IMG/VR virus record: IMGVR_UViG_3300024346_009495
Location: 1-35,311 of that record
DNA length: 35,311 bases
Source of the DNA: a virus
Reading direction: 5' to 3' (one strand)
Made by a program: the position numbers and the translations under genes. Below are positions 22,054-29,463 of the stretch, one piece after another. Numbering within the stretch: position 1 is the first letter of the stretch; every line of letters begins with the position of its first letter. Under the pieces are notes generated by a model. The model worked only from the letters and a program-made list of their open reading frames with translations. It was not told the origin of the DNA and did no database searches.

Positions 22054-22455
22054 ATGACAGAAAGAAAATATTTGCCAACTTTGGCAGAATTAGTAGACAG
22101 ATTGAGCATTTCTCAATTAAAAGAGGTATTTATTCCCCAGCATAAGGATGAGTATTCACAAGAGATTAAGGATATTGTTCATGATATTCAGGTTTTGCTA
22201 GATTCCAGCGAAAAGGTAAATGCTGATACAATTAGAGCTATAGTTGTTTTATCCCAAATGAATCTACACATATGGCACAATGAATCTAATTACAGAAAAG
22301 GAATAAAGGACGGAAATAACTTAGAACTCACCCACGGATTAAACGGAATAAGAAATACTGCAAAGAACAAAATCCAAGAAATAGTGGGCGGAAGAAAAGA
22401 CTACAAAATTGATTGCTTAGCAGCAGACTTTAGCGACTGGGAAATTAGCTGGTAA
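22054..22455 (+). CDS. Conserved phage hypothetical protein (plus-strand island)
   Basis: A 133 aa soluble, mainly helical protein starting MTERKYLPTLAELVDRLSIS. Segments such as LKEVFIPQHKDEYSQEIKDI and RAIVVLSQMNLHIWHNESNY look like conserved helices with charged faces; I recall similar proteins in T4-like cyanophages, with no known function. It is the only gene of its plus-strand island and ends 1 base before the stop of the convergent ThDP-enzyme gene. An A-rich stretch (AAGATAATAAAAAAGC) precedes the ATG. Confidence 0.6.
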   Translation: MTERKYLPTLAELVDRLSISQLKEVFIPQHKDEYSQEIKDIVHDIQVLLDSSEKVNADTIRAIVVLSQMNLHIWHNESNYRKGIKDGNNLELTHGLNGIRNTAKNKIQEIVGGRKDYKIDCLAADFSDWEISW

Positions 22456-23004
22456 TTATTGAATGTAATATAGCTCGGGGTATTCTACTATAACGTGGAT
22501 ACCCCCATTTTCATATGCATTCTTATAGATATCTTCAATATCATTCCATTTATTAAGATCATGGAAATTAATATTAGGACACATCGATTTAAATTCTGCC
22601 AAATAATTACCTCTATGTTGATGTCCAGGATCTAAAGGCTTATCTGATCCTTTTCCTAACCTAATAATCATATTAGCATCCCATTTTCCCTGGCTCATTA
22701 AATTTATCTTATCAACATGGTTTACCAATTGATTTGTTGCACAGATTAAAAAATCCCATCTAGGATAAAAAGTGATAACAAAATCTCCAGCCATTGCCAT
22801 TCCTAGCGACATTCCCATTTGGGATTCTTCCATTACCGGTACTTCGATCATCTTATCCTTTGAGACGTTACTGATTGTAGTACTCATAGGATTTCCGTGC
22901 CATAGGAGTTGTTGCCCAATAAAAACAGTATTTGGTTGTTCACCAAGAAATGTCATTGAATTGGTTAGGGCATCTTTGTAAGGTGTATATTCTGGTTGAC
23001 TCAT
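22456..23004 (-). CDS. ThDP-dependent enzyme, pyrimidine-binding (E1 beta / transketolase-type) subunit
   Basis: A 182 aa protein corresponding to the pyrimidine domain of E1beta/transketolase enzymes. The core VPVMEESQMGMSLGMAMAG carries the conserved glutamate (E59 or E60) that activates thiamine diphosphate, followed by FVITFYPRWDFLICATNQLV and NHVDKINLMSQGK. It lacks the C-terminal transketolase domain of about 130 residues present in full E1beta, so it is a minimal subunit. With the E1alpha-like protein encoded directly upstream it would form an alpha2beta2 enzyme with active sites at the interface. Likely substrate: a 2-keto acid and a sugar acceptor, judging by the neighbours (inference). 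Confidence 0.75.
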   Translation of the reverse strand: MSQPEYTPYKDALTNSMTFLGEQPNTVFIGQQLLWHGNPMSTTISNVSKDKMIEVPVMEESQMGMSLGMAMAGDFVITFYPRWDFLICATNQLVNHVDKINLMSQGKWDANMIIRLGKGSDKPLDPGHQHRGNYLAEFKSMCPNINFHDLNKWNDIEDIYKNAYENGGIHVIVEYPELYYIQ

Positions 23005-23021
23005 ATTCTTATTTTATTAAA

Positions 23022-23654
23022 TTAAAAAACTACCCATTTTCCCGTTCCGTAATGAGGCCATTCTTTTTCGTATTCATACCAGATAACATTATCCGGGATT
23101 TCTCTTTTAATTCCTCCCCAGGTTTCTATTGTTGGGGTATTAGTCGAAACGTGATTATCCTCTACAACAAATACTATTGGAAGATCTAGATTTTTAGCGT
23201 ACTTGTGCATCTCATAAAATCCGCCCGTTTCAAAAGCCATGTCTCCGACAAAACACCAAACTTTATCGTTACGATTTTCTCTTTTATTGGAAAGAGCAAT
23301 ACCAGTTGCTATAGGGATTATAGCACCAACTATGGCAGATGCGTAAAATCTTTCTTCTTGACTTACTATCGTTATTGATCTACCTGCTATGATTTCTTCT
23401 TCCAACCAAACAGGACATACACCTTTAATTAGAGCATGATAATGAGATCTCCATGTTGAAAAAACCCAATCTGTTGATCTGATTCTTTTTCCAATTTCAA
23501 TTAATTGCTCTTCGTTGCCACCACTTAAATGACCTGGACCTTTTATTTTTCCTGCTTCCCAATGATCAGCAATTAATCTTTCAAACTTTGATAAATCTTC
23601 CTTAGTGTATATCGGATCTGTAACAATAGGGTATTGTTCTAAATTTTTTATCAT
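23022..23654 (-). CDS. ThDP-dependent enzyme, pyrophosphate-binding (E1 alpha) subunit
   Basis: A 210 aa protein matching the E1alpha fold: GHLSGGNEEQLI near 41-52, STWRSHYHALIKGVC (66-80, substrate and cofactor histidines), and the ThDP/Mg motif starting GDMAFETGGFYEMHK (137-151) and ending VVEDNHVS with N167. Here the classical GDG is GDM, a variant seen in the sugar-pathway branch of this family. E2 (lipoyl) and E3 partners are absent, so it is not a pyruvate dehydrogenase complex; a stand-alone acyl-transfer or ketol enzyme is more likely. The start overlaps the stop of the RmlC-like gene by 4 bases, so the genes are coupled. Confidence 0.75.
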   Translation of the reverse strand: MIKNLEQYPIVTDPIYTKEDLSKFERLIADHWEAGKIKGPGHLSGGNEEQLIEIGKRIRSTDWVFSTWRSHYHALIKGVCPVWLEEEIIAGRSITIVSQEERFYASAIVGAIIPIATGIALSNKRENRNDKVWCFVGDMAFETGGFYEMHKYAKNLDLPIVFVVEDNHVSTNTPTIETWGGIKREIPDNVIWYEYEKEWPHYGTGKWVVF

Positions 23655-24196
23655 CTGTCTCTTTTTTGTAATATTGGTTTATCTGTTGGCCATTCCATTT
23701 GATATTCAGGATCGTTCCATTTAATTACACCCTGTTCGTCTGCATCAACATATCCATCTTTGTAAAATAGATTATAATGAAACATACAATCTGTTAAAGC
23801 ATAATGTCCATTTGCAAACCCCGGTGGAACAAGAACTTGGTTTCTATCCTTTTCGGTTATCATAAAAGATTCCCAATCCCCGTACGTTGATGATTGCTTT
23901 CTCATATCCAACACGATTAAATAGATGTCTCCAACTGCAGCTTGAACTAATTTCCAAGTCTTATTATCGTAATGTAATCCTCTTAGTACACCCCTGTATG
24001 ATTTTGAAAATCTTCCATGGATACTAATTTCATTTTTATCATAATGTATGTGTCTCATTACTGGATGTTCTTCACTATGAAACGTGGTAAATATCTCTCC
24101 CCTATATTCTCTATAGATAGAAGGGGTAAAGGTTGGAACTTCATATCCAAACTTTTTAGAAGGTGTTTCTATAAATTCGTCCCACTTGTTACTCAT
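23651..24196 (-). CDS. RmlC-like sugar epimerase/cupin
   Basis: A 181 aa protein of the dTDP-4-keto-6-deoxyhexose 3,5-epimerase fold. It has RGVLRGLHYDNKTWKLVQAA (68-87) with base H75, DIYLIVLDMRKQSSTYGDW, VPPGFANGHYALTD and FHYNLFYKDGY, and it ends near W-x-D-P-E-Y. The usual GFAHGF reads GFANGHY, a His-to-Asn change next to the active site. RmlC invert-epimerises C3 and C5 of the keto sugar; relatives act on only one position or are non-catalytic. The change and the neighbouring genes leave the exact reaction open. It lies 2 bases after the SDR gene. Confidence 0.8.
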   Translation of the reverse strand: MSNKWDEFIETPSKKFGYEVPTFTPSIYREYRGEIFTTFHSEEHPVMRHIHYDKNEISIHGRFSKSYRGVLRGLHYDNKTWKLVQAAVGDIYLIVLDMRKQSSTYGDWESFMITEKDRNQVLVPPGFANGHYALTDCMFHYNLFYKDGYVDADEQGVIKWNDPEYQMEWPTDKPILQKRDR

Positions 24197-24198
24197 TC

Positions 24199-25170
24199 TT
24201 ACATATTATTTGCATATCCTAGAGGAAATCCATTTCTGAATTCTGCACCCATTTTTGGTACGATCATTTGGTAACCCATTATTAATTCCTTTATTCCCAT
24301 ATCAATGTCCCACTTAGGAAACCAGCCGGTCGATTCAATTTTAGAATTAGATACAATATAATCTCTCTTGTCAGGATCTTCATAATAGTCATTATATGAA
24401 ACTGCAAAGTTCTTAACGTGATTTTGTATTTTTTCGAGTAACTCTTGCTTACTTAAATTTGCGGTAGTCAAACCAACATTGAAAATCTCACCCTTGTATT
24501 TCTCATAATTTTCTAGCATAAACAAGAAGACGTTTGCAACATCTTGGATGTGAATGAAGTTTCTTTTAAAACTTTTTTCAAAAACCACAATGTATTTGTC
24601 GGTAATCGCTTTATAGGTGAAATCATTAACCAATAAATCTGTTCTCATTCTTGGAGAAACACCAAATACAGTTGCTAATCTAAAGATGATAGCATCAGTC
24701 CTAGAATTTAGAAAATTTTCAGCAGAACATTTTGTTTTACCATAAATTGATATGGGATTTAAAGAAGATTCTTCGGTACATTCTGTTTGACCTATACCAA
24801 TACCATATCCGCTATTAGTATTGGGGTATAATATTTTTTTATTTTTACCTTTAGTAAATCTAACAATATTGAATATTTGTTTATAGTTAATTTCCTCAGC
24901 CAATTCAGGTTCAGCATCACATGCGGGAAACCCAACAATTGCAGCAAGGGGAATAATCGCGTCTGCCTCGTTACAAAGCCTTTCTAATAATGATTCATTC
25001 CTAACATCCCCATGAATGAATCTGAAATTGGGATTTGATGTGTAAACCAACAGGGACGTTTGATTGAATATTAATTTATCTAAAACGACAACTTCGTGAC
25101 CTGCATTTAACATCTTTCCGGTAATAACTGAACCTAAATAACCGGCTCCTCCTGTGATCAAAATTTTCAT
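24199..25170 (-). CDS. NAD-dependent sugar epimerase/dehydratase (extended SDR)
   Basis: The start chosen is ATG 25170 (323 aa; MKILITGGAGYLGSVITGKM). It has the Rossmann glycine motif GGAGYLGS (7-14), D31 for NAD(H) ribose binding, GDVRNESLLERL, PNTNSGYG with S120 and the catalytic Y143-x-x-x-K147 (SIYGKTK). R-rich and D-x-x-N-V segments in the C-terminal half bind the nucleotide sugar (FIHIQDVANVFLFMLE). Extended SDRs convert NDP-hexoses by epimerisation, dehydration or oxidation. It opens the cassette of four coupled genes going leftward (SDR, RmlC-like, E1alpha, E1beta). The frame has 5 further codons upstream, but the Rossmann start makes this one likely. Confidence 0.85.
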   Translation of the reverse strand: MKILITGGAGYLGSVITGKMLNAGHEVVVLDKLIFNQTSLLVYTSNPNFRFIHGDVRNESLLERLCNEADAIIPLAAIVGFPACDAEPELAEEINYKQIFNIVRFTKGKNKKILYPNTNSGYGIGIGQTECTEESSLNPISIYGKTKCSAENFLNSRTDAIIFRLATVFGVSPRMRTDLLVNDFTYKAITDKYIVVFEKSFKRNFIHIQDVANVFLFMLENYEKYKGEIFNVGLTTANLSKQELLEKIQNHVKNFAVSYNDYYEDPDKRDYIVSNSKIESTGWFPKWDIDMGIKELIMGYQMIVPKMGAEFRNGFPLGYANNM

Positions 25171-25234
25171 AATAATTATAGACATAAAGTATTAATGAAT
25201 TCAAAAAAATCTTCAGTATTTAGGAAACCCCCAC

Positions 25235-25260
25235 AAAAAACCCTGGATTTACCAGGGTTT
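25235..25260 (-). terminator. Rho-independent terminator
   Basis: A 9-base perfect stem (AAACCCTGG / CCAGGGTTT) with a 5-base loop and a run of six or more U on the minus strand. It lies 21 bases past the stop of the acidic leader gene and 65 bases before the SDR start. Confidence 0.9.
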
Positions 25261-25281
25261 ATAATTAGATTAAGGATTAGA

Positions 25282-25521
25282 CTATTCTTCTTCAGTTTCA
25301 CCTTCTTCCTCTTCAGTTTCTTCAGCTTCGTAATCATAAGGATCATACTCTGCTTTGAAGTCTGTAGCTTCTTCTTCTGGGGTTTCTTCTTCGTAGTCAC
25401 CAGCATATGTTTGGGCGGGTTCTTCAGAAGGATCTGTTAGATTATCAGCATCGTACATATATGATGATTCCTGCGTTTCTTTGGTTTCTGCCCAATTTTC
25501 AAATAATTTAAGATGTTTCAT
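25282..25521 (-). CDS. Leader-tagged highly acidic protein, possible prohead core component
   Basis: The 79 aa protein is the leader MKHLKLFENWAETKETQ followed by an almost wholly acidic region (EETPEEEATDFKAEYDPYDY, then E/T-rich to the end EEEEGETEEE). Candidate cut sites are LFE (residue 8) and WAE (12). T4 gp67, the small prohead core protein, is likewise about 80 aa with a strongly acidic tail, and it is cut by the prohead protease. The likeness in length, charge and leader is suggestive, not sequence homology. A GATATATAA motif 16 bases before the ATG and a terminator behind make this a stand-alone unit. Confidence 0.6.
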   Translation of the reverse strand: MKHLKLFENWAETKETQESSYMYDADNLTDPSEEPAQTYAGDYEEETPEEEATDFKAEYDPYDYEAEETEEEEGETEEE

Positions 25522-25537
25522 AACTGTGTTATTTTAT

Positions 25538-25546
25538 TTATATATC
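25538..25546 (-). promoter_or_regulatory. GATATATAA motif before 25521
   Basis: Sixteen bases before the ATG, reading GATATATAAATAAAATAAC on the minus strand; TATAAATA, the T4 late-promoter core, is contained in it. Confidence 0.45.
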
Positions 25547-25571
25547 ATTTCTATTTTTAAGATCCATGTAA

Positions 25572-26297
25572 TTATGGATTCCACTTTTTAATAGCAGCAA
25601 GGTATTTGTCAGTCATATGATCCTTTACAGTATTGAGAGTAATAATGGATTTGATGAATTTTAATATACGCTCTAGATTGTACTTAGGAACAATAACATT
25701 GCCATCATCGTCTATTCTTAATTCGTTATTAACATGATGATATCCAAATTTAGGACTACGTGTCACAACATCATTATGATGAACTATTCTTAGGGTCTTA
25801 ATTGGTGTCAAATTGTAGTTCTCTTTGAATTTCTTATTTCCCACCCTTGGGCTACCTATTGTGCAGCATTCTATTTTATCTATTTTTAATTCTTTGTGAA
25901 TTGCATAAGCAGAAAGAGTAGCTACTGCTCCTCCCAAACTATGTCCACAGATAACAATAGATTCAATGCGATCCAATCCCATTAATGTTTTATAAACAAT
26001 ATCTCTAACAGCTTCCCAGGAACTTTTGAATCCGATATGGATTTTCTCACCCGTCTCGATAAATGGGAATTTTTGAACTGAAGCGTCATTTTGAAAATCT
26101 TTTTTTGAAGAGCTACCTCTCCATACTAGATACACGACATCATTGCTGTCTATAGCAATAAATCCTTGTGTGTCTGATTTCTTGTGCTCTATCCATTTAA
26201 CCAGGTCTAAACCAAGAGATCTAAAATTAATGTCCTTTGCTTCCGAATAAGCTTTCTCTGCTAATTCAGCTCGGTAAAGTACTTGTTCTTTTGTCAT
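25572..26297 (-). CDS. Class 3 lipase (alpha/beta hydrolase)
   Basis: A 241 aa protein of the lipase class 3 family. The nucleophile elbow is GHSLGGAVAT with S120, then GSPRVGNKKF (148-157), LRIVHHNDVVTRSP with D176, and FGYHHVNNEL with H187/H188. Earlier VVYLVWRGSSSKKD has the W-R-G-[ST] oxyanion loop. All three catalytic residues are present, so it should hydrolyse acylglycerols or related esters. No signal peptide or membrane helix is visible. In a phage it could damage host membranes at lysis or at entry; the neighbouring TM/coiled-coil gene (26301-26579) is 3 bases away and may be its partner. Confidence 0.85.
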   Translation of the reverse strand: MTKEQVLYRAELAEKAYSEAKDINFRSLGLDLVKWIEHKKSDTQGFIAIDSNDVVYLVWRGSSSKKDFQNDASVQKFPFIETGEKIHIGFKSSWEAVRDIVYKTLMGLDRIESIVICGHSLGGAVATLSAYAIHKELKIDKIECCTIGSPRVGNKKFKENYNLTPIKTLRIVHHNDVVTRSPKFGYHHVNNELRIDDDGNVIVPKYNLERILKFIKSIITLNTVKDHMTDKYLAAIKKWNP

Positions 26298-26300
26298 TTA

Positions 26301-26579
26301 TTATTTTTTATTTATTAATTCATCGACGTATTTGTCGCGTTGTTCTTGAAGATATCTGGTTCTTTCTAACAATCTTTCTCTTTCGTCATTGGTTAGTTTA
26401 AGAACTAGAGACTCTTTTTCGTCTATCATTTTTTTATACTCTTCTATTTGAGCATTAAAATTTGTATTTTGATAGTAAAGGATTCCTACTAATAGAATAA
26501 TAGTGAAGGATTGTTCCTTTAGCTTTTCGATAAACGTATCTCCAAAGCTGTTAGGGGTGGGTGTTTGTTGTGCTGCCAT
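26301..26579 (-). CDS. Single-pass membrane protein with coiled coil (spanin-like)
   Basis: A 92 aa protein with a short polar N-terminus, one membrane segment (about 25-42, FTIILLVGILYYQNTNF) and a charged helix of about 50 residues (KKMIDEKESLVLKLTNDERE to DKYVDELINKK) likely to form a coiled coil. Inner-membrane spanins (Rz-like) have the same layout with N-terminal anchor and periplasmic coiled coil. No lipoprotein partner gene is adjacent. It begins behind a terminator and is followed 3 bases later by the lipase gene. Confidence 0.55.
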   Translation of the reverse strand: MAAQQTPTPNSFGDTFIEKLKEQSFTIILLVGILYYQNTNFNAQIEEYKKMIDEKESLVLKLTNDERERLLERTRYLQEQRDKYVDELINKK

Positions 26580-26582
26580 ACC

Positions 26583-26591
26583 CTATATATT
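26583..26591 (-). promoter_or_regulatory. AATATATAG motif before 26579
   Basis: Three bases before the ATG, and 10 bases downstream of the bidirectional hairpin. Confidence 0.4.
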
Positions 26592-26600
26592 AAATAGCAT

Positions 26601-26629
26601 AAAAAAGCCTAGAAAATTCTAGGCTTTTT
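26601..26629. terminator. Bidirectional terminator hairpin
   Basis: A near-perfect palindrome: AAAAAGCCTAGAA, 2-base centre, TTCTAGGCTTTTT. The GC core is GCCTAG/CTAGGC. It ends 9 bases after the stop of the CHAP gene (26638) and has T tracts in both directions, so it can stop minus-strand transcripts. Confidence 0.85.
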
Positions 26630-26637
26630 CATTAGAT

Positions 26638-27456
26638 TTACCTTAAATCACCAAGGGTTTCTTTTGTTTCTGGTGATATCTTAGTATCTGTCGAAGTGTT
26701 ATTTTTTTGCGCTCCTCCTATTCCAGATAAAGCCATTTTCATTAATTCATCTCCAACCCCACCTAGTTTTTCGGAACCTACTGTTGCATCGTCTGGATAA
26801 ACATCCTGACCGGTTAGAGGCGAAAGCTTCGATGCTTCTCCAGTTAAAGCCTTAGAAATATCCGTCTCAAATTCTGGGGTTCTGCTATTTTTAAAATAAT
26901 CTATAAATCCAACCAGGTTGGTGCCATCGATTTTTCTTTTGTTAATACCTACTCTATCACCTTCACCGCTAAGCTGATCGTTGGTATTTCCCTCCATTGA
27001 AGTGAATGTTCTAGCGCTTTCGTCCACAGCAACAACAATACCTGTATGTCCTAGTCCCTTTCCTGGACGGGTCATAATAAAGATTTGTCCAGGTCTAATT
27101 AAACTAGGATTTGATTTGATTTGATCTACAGGGATCTTAGCATCAGCAGGAGCTTGCTCCCAGTGATTCATACATCCCCCGGTCTTAACCACAGTATTAG
27201 ATTTACTTAACCTTTTACAAACATCATCAAAGACATAATAAACGAATGCCATACACCAAGGAAGACCTGATGAAAGACCCACTGACTGTAGGTATTTAGT
27301 AACCTCTGGACCCTTATTGCTTCCTTTAGGTTGTTCTTTTGCGTCTTTTTGTGATGCAAGAACACCGGCAAATATTTCTCCGTCTTTAGAAGGATCGCTA
27401 AGAGAGATTTGCTGTGCTTCTTGTATAAACAAGCTAAAATTTTTAATTCTTTTCAT
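26638..27456 (-). CDS. Leader-tagged CHAP/NlpC-type cysteine hydrolase
   Basis: The 272 aa protein has the leader MKRIKNFSLFIQEAQQ; the FIQEA end closely matches the T4 capsid-targeting ending FIAEA. Residues 45-185 form a papain-like hydrolase: C68 in LPWCMAFVYYVFDD, a Cys/His-containing segment GGCMNHWEQAP, H137 in GLGHTGIVVAVDE and E155-G-N in MEGNTND. These fit CHAP or NlpC/P60 amidases that cut the peptide part of peptidoglycan. The C-terminal 80 residues are polar linkers (KLGGVGDELMKMALSGIGG). No Sec signal is present. It is the second cell-wall enzyme with the leader, besides the GH19-like one. Confidence 0.75.
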   Translation of the reverse strand: MKRIKNFSLFIQEAQQISLSDPSKDGEIFAGVLASQKDAKEQPKGSNKGPEVTKYLQSVGLSSGLPWCMAFVYYVFDDVCKRLSKSNTVVKTGGCMNHWEQAPADAKIPVDQIKSNPSLIRPGQIFIMTRPGKGLGHTGIVVAVDESARTFTSMEGNTNDQLSGEGDRVGINKRKIDGTNLVGFIDYFKNSRTPEFETDISKALTGEASKLSPLTGQDVYPDDATVGSEKLGGVGDELMKMALSGIGGAQKNNTSTDTKISPETKETLGDLR

Positions 27457-27460
27457 GATA

Positions 27461-27469
27461 TTATATATC
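27461..27469 (-). promoter_or_regulatory. GATATATAA motif before 27456
   Basis: Four bases before the ATG, in the 60-base divergent gap to the plus-strand CAP gene; the gap has no other gene. Confidence 0.4.
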
Positions 27470-27516
27470 CATATCTACATTTTTTTGTTTCGTACAATCT
27501 TTCTATATTTGGATTT

Positions 27517-28140
27517 ATGAAAAGGTTTATATTAATTGTTTTTTTCCTAGCTACAGTCAAAGCTAATGCCCAAATAGTGATTATTAGTGGGGATCTTGGC
27601 AGAGCAGCAGATCTTATGGACAATAGAATAGTCTATAATAACACATCGGGATGGATCATTGATTGTAAAAAATTGGAGGATATTATTAGCATCGATCTTA
27701 ATAAATTAAGAAGATCCAACGATCTTAAGAAATTAAAGATCTCGGTAAGATGCGACAGTGTGGCTAGCGAACAAACAAGATACATGGTAAGGACAGGTAA
27801 GTTTTCCCACGGGAGGGATTCTCTTGATTTCACTCAAAGAATAAGACTAGTTATAGGGGGTGGACACTTTGGAGAAAATTTACTTCATGAAACAACCCCA
27901 GCTCCTATTGGAATTTATAAAGAAAATTACCAAAAGCTACGATCAAAATATCCAGATTTTAGTTTCATGTGGGAGGCAGATAGAGCGACATACACTGCTC
28001 TTGCAGGTGAGATCATAAAAAAGTGGATTGATTCTCCTTCTCATTATAAGAATTTAATCAATCCACTTTGGCATTATTTTTCTGTCTATTCAATTTCAAC
28101 AGGTAAAGAAATTTACGTTACCCTTGTCTTTGAAGAATAG
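27517..28140 (+). CDS. Exported CAP/SCP-superfamily protein
   Basis: The start chosen is ATG 27517 (207 aa), which opens a Sec signal (MKRFILIVFFLATVKANAQ); the frame runs 36 codons further upstream, but without a signal. The mature protein has a CAP domain: SVASEQTRYMVRTGKFSHGR with H98, GENLL with E120, then KKWIDSPSHYKNLINPLW with H176, and closing strands YFSVYSIS and EIYVTLVF. CAP proteins are secreted and bind lipids, sterols or metal, and some are toxins or proteases. The insert around 122-155 is longer than usual. It is a single gene between two minus-strand genes. A phage-encoded secreted CAP protein is unusual and could act on the envelope or outside the cell. Confidence 0.75.
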   Translation: MKRFILIVFFLATVKANAQIVIISGDLGRAADLMDNRIVYNNTSGWIIDCKKLEDIISIDLNKLRRSNDLKKLKISVRCDSVASEQTRYMVRTGKFSHGRDSLDFTQRIRLVIGGGHFGENLLHETTPAPIGIYKENYQKLRSKYPDFSFMWEADRATYTALAGEIIKKWIDSPSHYKNLINPLWHYFSVYSISTGKEIYVTLVFEE

Positions 28141-28141
28141 A

Positions 28142-29425
28142 TTAGAACTTTGGACACTTAAATGAACCCCAGTTTCTTTTACTTCTAAATTTAAATATTT
28201 CTCCGAGATGAAGTTCTGGTATGGTAGGAGGTATGAAATGCGGTCTCCATTTTTTATTGCCAGTAATAGTTACAAAGAAAGCCTTCTCCTTAACTTCTAT
28301 TGGTTTTTTAGGGTCTATTTTAATTGGTTCTGGTTTAGTTTCTGCTCCTTTAACTGGTTCTATCTTTTCAGTATTATTAAAAATAATTCCAGCTTCTATT
28401 TCAACTTTTTGATATTTCTTTAGCACTTGCTTATTAGCATCAGTGGTGTCCCATTCTTCCCCCGATGTACCAGTTAGATCAGCACCGATAGGTTGAGATG
28501 CATAAGCAACTGTGGATTTTTTACCTGTGTTAGTACCTTTAGTTGATTTTTCTATCTTAGTGTCTCCATCAATTAATACACCAATCTTAGCTAATTCCTC
28601 TTTTAAATACTTAATAGCAGATTCCGCTCTAAGATCTGAAAGTTCAGCAAAGGTATGTTTCTTTTTATCCTCCGGAGAAACCCCATTTGGAATAGTAGAA
28701 CATGATGTCGTAATTTTTAGAGAATTAAGATATGATTTAGGTTTACCTTCTGGTGGATTTAATTTTGATATTGTCTCCTTAGAAGGATTTATCACATTTT
28801 CCGTTGCCCAAGTTTTAAATTTATTAGAGAGGGTCCAGCTATTAAACTCGAAGAAATCTGAGGTATCAATGTCCTGAGGAATTTCTATTTTAACTGCAGG
28901 ATATACTATCGGCGGTGTATCAGCGGACTTAGGATCAGTAGATTCTCCGGGTGCCCCTAGTATTTCATTATTGTTATAAAAATCAGAAGCATATATTTTT
29001 ATATCTTTGCCTAGATCTAATGGTGCTTTTCTATTCACTAATTCATTCTTGTAATCCCTTGGAAGCTTGTCATGTGTTGCATACACAATAAACATCGCAT
29101 ACTTTTCTGGAAATTTTTCTTTAAAGTTTTCGATTACCGTTCTTGATTCATCATCAGCAATAGCTTCTTTAACTCTTTCTTCACAATCTGTAAATCCTTC
29201 GGTGTTCATCCAATCTAAAAGACTCATATCTTTGGTTAGACCCTTCGCTAATGGATATCCATCTTTCTTGTATGAATCAAAGGATTTCATAGAGGCGAAT
29301 CCAACTTTACTTGTTCCTGAAGCGTCCTGATCATTTGCTTTGAATCCCCACACGTAGTAAGGATCTACTTGTTCGTTAATCGGATTTTCGTCATTCCATG
29401 ACTTAAATTCTACTAAATACTTCAT
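28142..29425 (-). CDS. Leader-tagged protein with weak OmpA-C-like region
   Basis: The 427 aa protein has the leader MKYLVEFKSWNDENPINEQ, with EFK/NDE/INE as possible cut points. Residues about 230-282 (YLNSLKITTSCSTIPNG, then FAELSDLRAESAIKYLKEEL) recall the OmpA C-terminal peptidoglycan-binding pattern, with strand, S-x-x-G, L-S-x-x-R-A and helix, but key residues are few. Pro/Lys/Glu-rich linkers fill 345-390, and a basic-aromatic end follows (IFKFRSKRNWGSFKCPKF). No signal peptide. If the OmpA-like reading is right, it could bind cell wall from the virion side. Low-confidence domain call, sure gene. Confidence 0.6.
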   Translation of the reverse strand: MKYLVEFKSWNDENPINEQVDPYYVWGFKANDQDASGTSKVGFASMKSFDSYKKDGYPLAKGLTKDMSLLDWMNTEGFTDCEERVKEAIADDESRTVIENFKEKFPEKYAMFIVYATHDKLPRDYKNELVNRKAPLDLGKDIKIYASDFYNNNEILGAPGESTDPKSADTPPIVYPAVKIEIPQDIDTSDFFEFNSWTLSNKFKTWATENVINPSKETISKLNPPEGKPKSYLNSLKITTSCSTIPNGVSPEDKKKHTFAELSDLRAESAIKYLKEELAKIGVLIDGDTKIEKSTKGTNTGKKSTVAYASQPIGADLTGTSGEEWDTTDANKQVLKKYQKVEIEAGIIFNNTEKIEPVKGAETKPEPIKIDPKKPIEVKEKAFFVTITGNKKWRPHFIPPTIPELHLGEIFKFRSKRNWGSFKCPKF

Positions 29426-29441
29426 GCTTTTATTATTTCAC

Positions 29442-29450
29442 TTATATATC
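29442..29450 (-). promoter_or_regulatory. GATATATAA motif before 29425
   Basis: Sixteen bases before the ATG, in the 38-base gap after the cyclophilin gene stop. Confidence 0.4.
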
Positions 29451-29463
29451 TAAATAGTATTTA

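Noticed and set aside
22456-23654. Pyruvate dehydrogenase complex
   Set aside because: No lipoyl E2 or E3 gene, and the beta subunit lacks its C-terminal domain.
28208-28877. Several plus-strand frames inside the 427-aa leader gene
   Set aside because: They are shadows of the minus-strand gene, with skewed composition and no start context.
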